From assembly GCA_013044065.1 (NCBI GenBank), contig JABEVA010000080.1, forward strand, positions 1 through 12,629: a stretch of 12,629 bases of DNA, read 5' to 3'. The notes below the pieces were generated by a model. That model searched no databases and was not told the origin of the DNA. It saw only the letters and a program-made list of their open reading frames with translations. Of the stretch, positions 7,337 through 12,629 are shown in pieces (position 1 is the first letter of the stretch; the number at the start of each line of letters is the position of its first letter). Origin of the DNA: Phycisphaerae bacterium. Lineage in GTDB: Bacteria > Planctomycetota > Phycisphaerae > WQYP01. The position numbers and the translations under genes were made by a program.

Positions 7337-8491
7337 ATGCTGAAAAAACCAACCATCATCTATTTCGCAGTTCTGTTGGCGTTGGCCCTGATCTCGCTGG
7401 GATGTTGGACTTATTGGAATCATCTTATTGCCATGGCCTACCACACGGCCAGTGTTTCCAACACCGCGTCCAAACACAATCATGGCGTTGCCGGTGCCTA
7501 TGCGAATCTCATTGCTACTTCTGCCGACAACTGGCGGCTGTGGTTCACACTCTCCTTCTCCCTGGCTGGCGCATGGCTGGTCCCCGGAATTGTGGAGTTT
7601 TTAATCTTGCCGCTGCTGGGTTTTTCCCGACTGGGAGCGATTGCTCGTGTGACGTACTACGAGGCGCTGCTGCAACCGTTTACGCTGATTGTATTTTTGT
7701 TGTGCCTGGCGGCCATCGTCATCACGGCCTTCGTGCCATTCAACACGTTCGGCGATGATACCGAAATGTTTCGCGATGTAGCCTTGTCGTTCGTGCTGAT
7801 GTTTTCCCTGGTAATTATGGTGTTTGCCACTGGCAAAGTGGTGGATGAAGAGATTGAAAACCGCACTATGCTGACCCTTATGAGTAAACCGGTGGCCCGC
7901 TGGCAGGTGGTGGTGGGGAAGTATTTGGGCGTTTTGTGTCTGATTTTTGTGGTCATGGCCATTACCACCATCTGCACCGCCGGCTGCGATTATCTGCGTT
8001 TCTTTTCGGACAAGCGTATCGATCTGGATGTCAGCGACTTGGCACAAAAGCAGGCTCTGTTCTGGAGCAATGTAAGCAGTGTTATTGCCCTCCTGCCCGC
8101 CTTTATCATGCAGTTTATGGAAATAGCCACACTGGCGGCTATCAGCACGGCGATTTCCACCCGTTATAGTCTGGCGCTCAATATGACGGTGATTGTGCTG
8201 CTGTACATCGGTGCCAATCTGACACGCTTTATTTCGCTGCTGAATCTGGGTAATCCGTGGCAAACGATAGTTCAAAGCATCAGTTATCTGCTGCCGTTTT
8301 TGAGCAATTTTGACATCAATCAGTGCCTGGTGTATCGCCCCATCAGTATGCCGGGGCATTTTATTAAAAATGCTCCCTCCATTGGCCAGATATGGCAATA
8401 CGTTGCTATTTCATGCACGTACGGCCTGCTGTACATTGGCGCTGCCATTGCCGCCGCCATCGCCATGTTCAGAAATCGCGAACTCACGTGA
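7337..8491 (+). CDS. ABC-2 type transporter permease
   Basis: The 384-residue product is an integral membrane protein. Its core reads GDDTEMFRDVALSF, then FATGKVVDEEIENRTMLTLMSKPVARWQVVVGKYLGVL (163-200), the recognisable cytoplasmic coupling segment of the ABC-2 exporter permease family (DEEIENRT-TL-SKPV-R---GKYLG). Likely membrane helices are near 7-24, 68-95, 114-134, 148-165, 194-216, 247-274, 281-297 and 355-377. Such permeases export lipids, polysaccharides or drugs with a separate ATPase. No ATPase gene is adjacent, so the partner is encoded elsewhere. The usual family N-terminus corresponds to about residue 97 here (FSRLGAIARVTYYEALLQP); the first 96 residues add two helices and an extracytoplasmic loop. 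The ATG at 7337 has GGAA upstream. The stop overlaps the 3' end of the convergent queD-like gene. Confidence 0.82.
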   Translation: MLKKPTIIYFAVLLALALISLGCWTYWNHLIAMAYHTASVSNTASKHNHGVAGAYANLIATSADNWRLWFTLSFSLAGAWLVPGIVEFLILPLLGFSRLGAIARVTYYEALLQPFTLIVFLLCLAAIVITAFVPFNTFGDDTEMFRDVALSFVLMFSLVIMVFATGKVVDEEIENRTMLTLMSKPVARWQVVVGKYLGVLCLIFVVMAITTICTAGCDYLRFFSDKRIDLDVSDLAQKQALFWSNVSSVIALLPAFIMQFMEIATLAAISTAISTRYSLALNMTVIVLLYIGANLTRFISLLNLGNPWQTIVQSISYLLPFLSNFDINQCLVYRPISMPGHFIKNAPSIGQIWQYVAISCTYGLLYIGAAIAAAIAMFRNRELT

Positions 8492-9287
8492 CCGGTGGAG
8501 TAACTTCACTCCAGGTTTTGGGTGTTTCCCAAACCTTTACCGCCGCCAGCCGTACCGCTCCGCCAAAGCCGCCTGCAAGCTTGTCAAATATCACCTGGGC
8601 AATGTTTTCAACGGTGGGGTTGAGCGTCCGGAATTCTTCGCAATCCACATTCAGATGCTTGTGATCAAAAATCGTGATCACACGCTGGTTGACTATTCGC
8701 TGCAAATCTCCCACCGGCATAATCAGCCCGGTGTGCGGGTCCGGCTCGCCGGCAATCACCACTTCAACTTCGTAATTGTGCCCATGACCGCTGGGGTTGT
8801 TACACTTGCCAAATACCTCGCGATTGGCCTGCACGCCCAGTTGTGGGCTATGCAGACGATGGGCTGCGGAAAACTCAAAGCGCTCCGATAAACGTACCAT
8901 AGGCAACTCCGTAGGCAAACAAAGATAAGATAAAAATGGACTTAACTCCAAACGCAGTGTATAGAGCCGACGCGGATACAACTTGTCCACAAGCAAGCCC
9001 ACCATCGGCGAAAATAAATCCGCCACGCCCCAGGGTCGTCCCGGCAGCGATGTATTGCGCCAATAGGTTTCAATCATCGGAACCAGATGGTCGCGCAGCA
9101 ATTGATCAATCAGTTTGATGTTCATTAACATGCCCGTGGCCGGATCTGGTTGTCCCTCCACAACGGCCCCCAATGTTAAAAATGGAGCCATTCCCTCCAG
9201 TGCCGGATGGCCGGCAAAGTTATTGATCCCATCTGCCGGCACCTCCGCTGCCTTTAAGGAAAATCTAACTTCTCGCGACAACCGCAT
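8484..9287 (-). CDS. Tandem 6-carboxytetrahydropterin synthase-like protein (QueD/PTPS family)
   Basis: The 267-residue product is about twice the usual length. The C-terminal half (about 131-260) is a complete QueD/PTPS domain. FEFSAAHRLHSP contributes zinc ligand His143, and FGKCNNPSGHGHNYEVEV carries Cys162 with His168 and His170. PDPHTGLIMPVGDL, FDHKHLN (Asp208, His209), LNPTVENIA and VWET (Glu254) follow. QueD converts dihydroneopterin triphosphate to 6-carboxytetrahydropterin for 7-deazaguanine (queuosine) synthesis; PTPS paralogues make biopterin precursors. The N-terminal half (1-125) aligns with the same fold (RLSREVRFSL, then GAVVEGQPDPATGMLMNIKLID) but has NNFAGHPALEGMAPFL in place of the Cys/His block, so it cannot bind zinc the same way. 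It may be structural or have another ligand. The ATG at 9287 has AGGTGG upstream. No other queuosine gene is in view, so the exact pathway is uncertain. Confidence 0.85.
   Translation of the reverse strand: MRLSREVRFSLKAAEVPADGINNFAGHPALEGMAPFLTLGAVVEGQPDPATGMLMNIKLIDQLLRDHLVPMIETYWRNTSLPGRPWGVADLFSPMVGLLVDKLYPRRLYTLRLELSPFLSYLCLPTELPMVRLSERFEFSAAHRLHSPQLGVQANREVFGKCNNPSGHGHNYEVEVVIAGEPDPHTGLIMPVGDLQRIVNQRVITIFDHKHLNVDCEEFRTLNPTVENIAQVIFDKLAGGFGGAVRLAAVKVWETPKTWSEVTPPVT
8496..8513 (+). terminator. Possible terminator hairpin for the permease, inside queD-like 3' end
   Basis: TGGAGT at 8496-8501 and ACTCCA at 8508-8513 form a perfect 6-bp stem with a 6-nt loop, followed on the + strand by GGTTTT. 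It starts 5 nt after the permease stop. The T-run is short and the stem is modest, so this is a weak candidate constrained by the overlapping coding sequence. Confidence 0.25.
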
Positions 9288-9621
9288 GCGCCACCCACCT
9301 GTATCTACGGCCCCTGCACCAGGAGGTACAGGGTCTGTGCTACAAACCTCTCAATTCTTTGCACGGCGCAAAGACTTTTGGAACCGCCCCATCATTTCTC
9401 CAGAGCCATCCACCCGCGTACCGTGCCCGTTTATCCCGGCTCCCGACTTGCGGCCACAGCCGCGCCAAGCTCTCCGGCTCCACTGCTCACCCGCTGAGGC
9501 ACAGATGCCGAAATCCCCACGAAGCCCAGGGACACGAGCAACCTACCTGGGTTCTCGCGCCGCTCCATTCACCCATCTCCTCAATCGCGTCTTTGGCTGC
9601 GAGACATCGGCACCAGGAGCT
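9288..9621. other. Gap between membrane protein M and queD-like gene
   Basis: No gene was found in this 334-nt stretch: the - strand frames are broken by stops, and the + strand frames look like antisense artefacts (Pro/Ser/Arg-rich, no domain character). It would be the 5' leader and promoter region of the queD-like gene and the 3' trailer of the BMC-P operon. Two hairpins are visible: 9357-9373 (CTTTGC/GCAAAG, 5-nt loop) and 9525-9551 (CCCAGG/CCTGGG, 15-nt loop). Neither has a downstream T-run on the - strand. No good -35/-10 pair and no recognisable riboswitch was found. Confidence 0.45.
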
Positions 9622-10530
9622 TCACAGCTTCAAACCTGATCGTGGCGGCGTGGAAGGCGACGGTGGGCCAACGCCGGGGCTTCCGGCCGGGCCGGTATTA
9701 GGCCGCGTGGCTCCACTGGCGATAGATCCAGGGCGCATCATGCTTTGCAGGGGGTGGCCGATGGCCAACCGTGTACCGGCACGGAAGCGCTCCGCAGTTA
9801 CCAACATCACCACCATTGCCAGCATAGGCCAACCAACGTATCGCGCCACAATCAGCAGCCGCGGGACAAACGGTATTCCATGGCCCGGAGACAGGAGGTA
9901 AACCAAACCCATGGTATGCAGCAATTCGTGCCAACTGTACAACACTCCCGGAATCGGAAATCCGTGAAAAAAATACTGCCATGGCAGCACCATAAAAAGC
10001 AAAATAACCGCCCAGTTAAGACTGCGTGTCAGATGCGCAACACCAGGGGCTTGGGCGACGAGAATCATCACCAACGTAAGAAAGATCAAAATGGCCTGCG
10101 ATGCGGCCGCCAGCAAGCCCAGAAGTTGGGTCACCGGCACGGTGAGATAATAAGTCGTCTCCCACTGGGAACGCAGATTCAATTCGCGGCCGGCCTTGGT
10201 CTGCACGGTCCAGCGGCTGATGCGAAACTGCCGGGCTGATGCCGTATTCAAATCGTCCAGCGAGCTCACCCCAGTACCGCCAGCCGTGGCACGGGATTGG
10301 CCGGAGACCGTGGTGGCGGAAAACGACTGGGGCCGAACCCTGTGCGTAAGAGGCTCACGGATCACCGGACGGGATGCCACAAACGGCTGGCGGGTGAATC
10401 GCATCAGCAGAAAGCCAACCACTTGCAGTAGCACGCAGATGAACAGCAGTATCCCCAGCCAGTTGCGGGCCGAGCGCAGTGTTTGCAACGCGATGCCATA
10501 ATCGCTGTACGGATGTACCGGAGCCGCCAT
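9622..10530 (-). CDS. Multi-pass membrane protein of unknown function ('M')
   Basis: I do not recognise this 302-residue protein. Its hydrophobic segments suggest about four to five helices: near 24-44, 131-159 (long, possibly two), 171-187, around 197-215, and 224-245. Between the first and second lies an 80-residue polar loop rich in Arg, Ser, Thr and Gly. The last 45 residues (258-302) are Pro/Gly/Ser-rich and probably disordered. A histidine pair in the fourth region (SWHELLHTMG) is the only motif-like element, and it is not enough to assign a family. The ATG overlaps the stop of the upstream gene U (TAATG), with AAAGG about 9 nt before it, so translation is probably coupled. It is the last gene of a - strand run that starts with three BMC-P genes, which hints at a role with that cluster but does not prove it. 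Confidence 0.7.
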   Translation of the reverse strand: MAAPVHPYSDYGIALQTLRSARNWLGILLFICVLLQVVGFLLMRFTRQPFVASRPVIREPLTHRVRPQSFSATTVSGQSRATAGGTGVSSLDDLNTASARQFRISRWTVQTKAGRELNLRSQWETTYYLTVPVTQLLGLLAAASQAILIFLTLVMILVAQAPGVAHLTRSLNWAVILLFMVLPWQYFFHGFPIPGVLYSWHELLHTMGLVYLLSPGHGIPFVPRLLIVARYVGWPMLAMVVMLVTAERFRAGTRLAIGHPLQSMMRPGSIASGATRPNTGPAGSPGVGPPSPSTPPRSGLKL

Positions 10531-10883
10531 TATCGTTTGCCTTTCTTCGCTTTTTTGTCTTTGCCCGTCTTTTTTTTACTCGAACTATTTGCTGGGGTGG
10601 CCGCCACCAACGCCGCCAAAGCCAGCAATCGAGCGTCTAAACCAGGACTAAAAGGAATGGTCCGCAGGCTCTCAAACGTAGAATCGAGCTTTAATTGGTC
10701 TTCCAAAATGGAAAGTAGATTTTGGTCGATCTGCCCGGCCGGACTGGCAATACACACCGCCCGAATTTGGCCACGCAAATGAGTGATAACCGAAACCAGA
10801 TTGCGCAGCTCCGCATGGTAAATTTCTACGCCGGCATCATTGACCACAGACATTCGTTGGTCGGTTGCGCCGATAAAAAACAT
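10530..10883 (-). CDS. Small unrecognised protein with Lys-rich tail ('U')
   Basis: I do not recognise this 117-residue protein. Residues 1-95 alternate short strands and helices: FFIGATDQRMSVVNDAG, VEIYHAELRNLVSVITHLRGQI, RAVCIASPAG, then a helical region to ALAALVAA. This loosely resembles a beta-beta-beta-alpha-beta start as in RNase-H/actin-like folds, but no nucleotide motif is convincing. Residues 100-117 are strongly basic (SSSKKKTGKDKKAKKGKR). The ATG at 10883 was chosen over the in-frame TTG at 10889 because AAGGAG lies 6 nt before the ATG and would be too close to the TTG. The gene lies 97 nt after the third BMC-P gene and overlaps M by one base. The tail codons include a run of eight A's (10577-10570) forming an in-frame A AAA AAG heptamer; a -1 shift there would enter the M frame. 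Confidence 0.7.
   Translation of the reverse strand: MFFIGATDQRMSVVNDAGVEIYHAELRNLVSVITHLRGQIRAVCIASPAGQIDQNLLSILEDQLKLDSTFESLRTIPFSPGLDARLLALAALVAATPANSSSKKKTGKDKKAKKGKR
10569..10575 (-). promoter_or_regulatory. Possible -1 frameshift (slippery) site joining U to M
   Basis: On the - strand the heptamer A AAA AAG lies in the U reading frame as codons AAA AAG (Lys104-Lys105), the same phase as the E. coli dnaX slippery site, and follows another AAA codon. In the -1 frame there are 13 sense codons and no stop before the ATG of M at 10530, so a shift would give a continuous U-M product of about 420 residues. No strong stimulatory stem was identified by eye. Transcript slippage on the A8 run is an alternative route. 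Confidence 0.35.
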
Positions 10884-10980
10884 GACCAACTCCTTTGCAG
10901 CAGGACCCGCATGTTATTCCCAGCGGACCCGCCCCACCACCAGCCAAAACATTGCTCCGGCGGAGCGTCACATCAGGCCA

Positions 10981-11247
10981 TCATGGCTGATAATTATAGC
11001 CATCCACCAGCGCCACCACGCAGGCATCCACCGGCAAAGGAGGATCGTACGGATTGGCGGCCTCGCGCCCTTCTTCATAGGCCACCAGAGAACCATCCGC
11101 AGCCCCTACCAAGTCAACCGCGATGAGCGTCCAGCGAATCGGCTGCTCGTGAAAATCCAGCGGCTGCAGGACCACCAGCCTGTGCGGACCAAGCCCGGCC
11201 GCACGCATGGACGCCTCCACCTGACCTATTACCCGCGCCATATACAT
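10981..11247 (-). CDS. BMC-P vertex protein, EutN/CcmL family (third copy, divergent)
   Basis: The 88-residue product has the EutN/CcmL pattern: MYMARVIGQVEASMRAAGLGPHRLVVLQPLD, then LIAVDLVGAADGSLVAYEEGREAA and VDACVVALVDGYN. In the family this fold forms pentamers that cap the twelve vertices of a bacterial microcompartment shell. The usual GAG-x-G(D) turn after the conserved Asp is GAADGS here, and the usual 'GS.AR' segment has become EGREAANPYDPP. This copy is therefore the most divergent of the three. Start choice lies between the ATGs at 11247 and 11241; AAGGA upstream fits the first. It lies 24 nt downstream of the second copy and 97 nt upstream of U. A vertex role is inferred from the family, and assembly with the other copies is possible. 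Confidence 0.85.
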   Translation of the reverse strand: MYMARVIGQVEASMRAAGLGPHRLVVLQPLDFHEQPIRWTLIAVDLVGAADGSLVAYEEGREAANPYDPPLPVDACVVALVDGYNYQP

Positions 11248-11271
11248 CCACTGGCTTCCTTTAAGACCGCC

Positions 11272-11559
11272 CTACGCGCCGCTATCCATTTTTGCCGCAT
11301 CGTCTACCAAAGCGGTGATCACCAGACGCACCGGACTGAACTTATCCATTTTTAACATATCTTGAGCAGCGCGTCCGTCACTGCTGACCAACACCCGTGT
11401 GCCGATACCGGCACCGAGCACATCTGCGGCGATCTGGGGTAGGCCGCTATTGGTACCGGCTACCGGGTCCACCGGCTGCACAATCATCAGCCGCACTCCC
11501 TTCATCGAAGCGTGCTTGACGGTACTGGTGAGAGAACCTTTTACCACCGCAGTAAACAT
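11272..11559 (-). CDS. BMC-P vertex protein, EutN/CcmL family (second copy)
   Basis: The 95-residue product opens FTAVVKGSLTSTVKHASMKGVRLMIVQPVD, continues PQIAADVLGAGIGTRVLVSSDGRAA, and ends VRLVITALVDDAAK. This is the complete small beta-barrel of the EutN/CcmL (BMC-P) family. The GAGIGT turn is conserved. The central stretch (KMDKFSP) where the canonical copy has 'APGMKNCATD' differs, so it is a true paralogue and not a recent duplicate of its neighbours. Family members form pentamers closing icosahedral microcompartment shells. The ATG at 11559 places the conserved start correctly, though no strong ribosome binding site is visible. It is flanked by the other two copies with 24-27 nt gaps, consistent with a single operon. 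Confidence 0.88.
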   Translation of the reverse strand: MFTAVVKGSLTSTVKHASMKGVRLMIVQPVDPVAGTNSGLPQIAADVLGAGIGTRVLVSSDGRAAQDMLKMDKFSPVRLVITALVDDAAKMDSGA

Positions 11560-11586
11560 AAATCCGACTACCCGCCAAACAAACGT

Positions 11587-11886
11587 TTATTTTTTACAAA
11601 ATACCGGTTGCCCATGGGCATCTATGCGGTCGATCAGGGCAATCACCACCGCGTCGGTGGCGCAGTTTTTCATACCGGGAGCCAAACGGGCCGAACTGCC
11701 TTGAGTAACCAGTACAAAATCACCCTCACCGGCACCCAAATCATCATTGGCCACCACCACGGTTTGCCCCGGGATAAGCTGACCATCCTTAAGAATATGG
11801 GCATGTACCACAATAAGCTTTTTGGTATCAAATCCGGCGTCTTTCACCGTGGCAACGACGGTGGCAACCACTTTGGCGATCATCAT
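11587..11886 (-). CDS. BMC-P vertex protein, EutN/CcmL family (first copy, canonical)
   Basis: The 99-residue product is the most canonical of the three EutN/CcmL proteins: MIAKVVATVVATVKDAGFDTKKLIVVHAH, VVVANDDLGAGEGDFVLVTQGSSAR and CATDAVVIALIDRID. It contains the conserved GAGEGD turn and the GSSAR segment. It would form the pentameric vertex of a bacterial microcompartment shell. The frame is open to an ATG at 11916, but the real start is the ATG pair at 11886/11883, since GGAG at 11898-11895 is 8 nt before the first and homologues start with MIAKV. It is the first vertex gene after the sugar transferase, separated by 78 nt that hold two CCATGG palindromes at 11917-11935. No shell hexamer (BMC-H/T) or encapsulated enzyme gene is seen in the window. 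Confidence 0.93.
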   Translation of the reverse strand: MMIAKVVATVVATVKDAGFDTKKLIVVHAHILKDGQLIPGQTVVVANDDLGAGEGDFVLVTQGSSARLAPGMKNCATDAVVIALIDRIDAHGQPVFCKK

Positions 11887-11916
11887 AATTAAAACTCCAA
11901 TCCATTGCGATCCCAC

Positions 11917-11935
11917 CCATGGCGATTATCCATGG
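11917..11935 (-). promoter_or_regulatory. Paired CCATGG palindromes upstream of BMC-P operon
   Basis: CCATGG at 11917-11922 and again at 11930-11935 are separated by 7 nt, so the pair can form a 6-bp stem or a two-site operator. They lie 31-49 nt before the first BMC-P start, in the 78-nt gap after the sugar transferase stop. No clear -35/-10 pair was found, so it is open whether the BMC-P genes have their own promoter. Confidence 0.2.
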
Positions 11936-11964
11936 TTTGTGCCCAAATTTCCACCGCGTCCATC

Positions 11965-12629
11965 TCAATACGCGTTGGGGTGGCGAAAACCACGAAACAT
12001 TGTTTCCACCAGAATTCGTAAATCCAGCAGCGGCGACCAATGATTGAGATAATAAATATCATATTGCAGCCGCTTACGAAAACTGGTCCGTCCGCGGTAG
12101 CCGCGTACCTGAGCGTAGCCGGTAATACCCGCCCGCATTTTCAAGCGGGTGGCAAAACCCGGAATTTCATCCACTATTTTTTCCATGATCTCCGGACGCT
12201 CTGGCCGCGGCCCAACCAGCGACATATCCCCCTTGAGCACGTTAAACAGCTGCGGCAATTCATCAAGACTCGTGCGCCGCAGCCACCGGCCAAACCGTGT
12301 GCAGCGGGGATCGTCGGGGCTGGCCAGCACCGCTCCGCAGGCATTTTCAGCGGTGGGAATCATGGTGCGAAATTTGAAAATGTCAAAGGGCTGACCGCCA
12401 AAACTAATGCGCTTTTGTCGGTACATCACCGGCCCGCAACCGGAAATTTTAATCCTCAGGGCTATGATGGCCATGGGCAGAGCAAAAACCGCCAAGCCCA
12501 GCAAAGCTCCACCAATATCGAAGATGCGTTTGTAGATAGCCGGCCAGCCGGCCAGCGGATTTTCCCGCAGCGATACAATGGGCATGCCATCCAACTCGCC
12601 AATCGACACGCTCACCGGATAGCGCGAAA
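11965..12629 (-). CDS. Priming sugar transferase (polyprenyl-phosphate glycosyl-1-phosphate transferase), C-terminal part
   Basis: The gene is cut by the window edge; 220 C-terminal residues are visible, and a GTG at 12615 is internal rather than the start. The sequence has the bacterial sugar transferase (WcaJ/WbaP/PssY) domain. A hydrophobic membrane helix (KRIFDIGGALLGLAVFALPMAIIALRIKIS) precedes YRQKRISFGGQPFDIFKFRTM. The catalytic DE segment TSLDELPQLFNVLKGDMSLVGPRPE follows, and then the GITGYAQVRGYRG and YDIYYLNHWSPLLDLRIL ending. These enzymes transfer a sugar-1-phosphate to a polyprenyl phosphate lipid at the inner membrane and start exopolysaccharide or O-antigen repeat synthesis. 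The text before the domain (SVSIGELDGMPIVSLRENPLAG) matches the end of the larger WbaP/WcaJ-type N-terminal region, so the full protein is probably of the long type. Its relation to the BMC-P genes 78 nt downstream is unclear; sharing a strand may be coincidence. Confidence 0.9.
   Translation of the reverse strand, partial: SRYPVSVSIGELDGMPIVSLRENPLAGWPAIYKRIFDIGGALLGLAVFALPMAIIALRIKISGCGPVMYRQKRISFGGQPFDIFKFRTMIPTAENACGAVLASPDDPRCTRFGRWLRRTSLDELPQLFNVLKGDMSLVGPRPERPEIMEKIVDEIPGFATRLKMRAGITGYAQVRGYRGRTSFRKRLQYDIYYLNHWSPLLDLRILVETMFRGFRHPNAY

Noticed and set aside
7601..8398. 265-codon open frame on the - strand inside the permease gene
   Set aside because: It is antisense to a well-supported membrane protein, and the translation is His/Gln/Arg-rich with no domain.
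9288..9621. preQ1-type riboswitch ahead of the queD-like gene
   Set aside because: No short C-rich hairpin with an A-rich tail in the needed arrangement was found next to the start codon.
9115..9901. Two long + strand frames across the queD upstream gap and the end of M
   Set aside because: They are Pro/Ser/Arg-rich, overlap supported - strand genes, and lack convincing ribosome binding sites or motifs.

Overview
This window looks like chromosomal DNA of a planctomycete, or a close PVC-superphylum relative. The assignment rests on the gene mix rather than a marker gene: a run of three bacterial-microcompartment vertex (EutN/CcmL) genes, a squalene-hopene cyclase, a heparinase-II/III-like enzyme, a nitrogen-PTS cluster attached to a hibernation factor, and planctomycete-style ABC-2 permease and tandem QueD proteins. 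No rRNA, tRNA, CRISPR array, transposase or phage gene was recognised.

Left part, + strand: the 3' part of a heparinase-like gene (3-917), a 311-nt spacer, then hpf, ptsN and an HPr/NPr gene. These three link ribosome hibernation with the nitrogen phosphotransferase relay, but rpoN and hprK are absent from the positions they often occupy. A 259-nt gap between npr and the convergent ruvB holds a roughly 196-bp element with long imperfect inverted repeats (MITE- or REP-like).

Middle: ruvA and ruvB on the - strand (Holliday-junction branch migration) diverge from a squalene-hopene cyclase gene on the + strand. The 246-nt divergent region holds candidate promoters for both sides. After shc comes a small + strand pair, acylphosphatase and an ABC-2-type permease. 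The permease ends in an 8-nt tail-to-tail overlap with a - strand queD-like gene whose product carries two 6-pyruvoyl-tetrahydropterin-synthase-type domains, the first lacking the metal ligands.

Right part, - strand: in transcription order there is a truncated priming sugar transferase, three divergent BMC-P vertex genes, a small unrecognised Lys-tailed protein (here 'U'), and a multi-pass membrane protein ('M'). U and M overlap as TAATG. U also carries an in-frame A AAA AAG slippery heptamer, and a -1 shift there would run without a stop into the M frame. This vertex-triplet, U and M cluster, with no shell hexamer or enzyme gene in view, is the most interesting part of the window.
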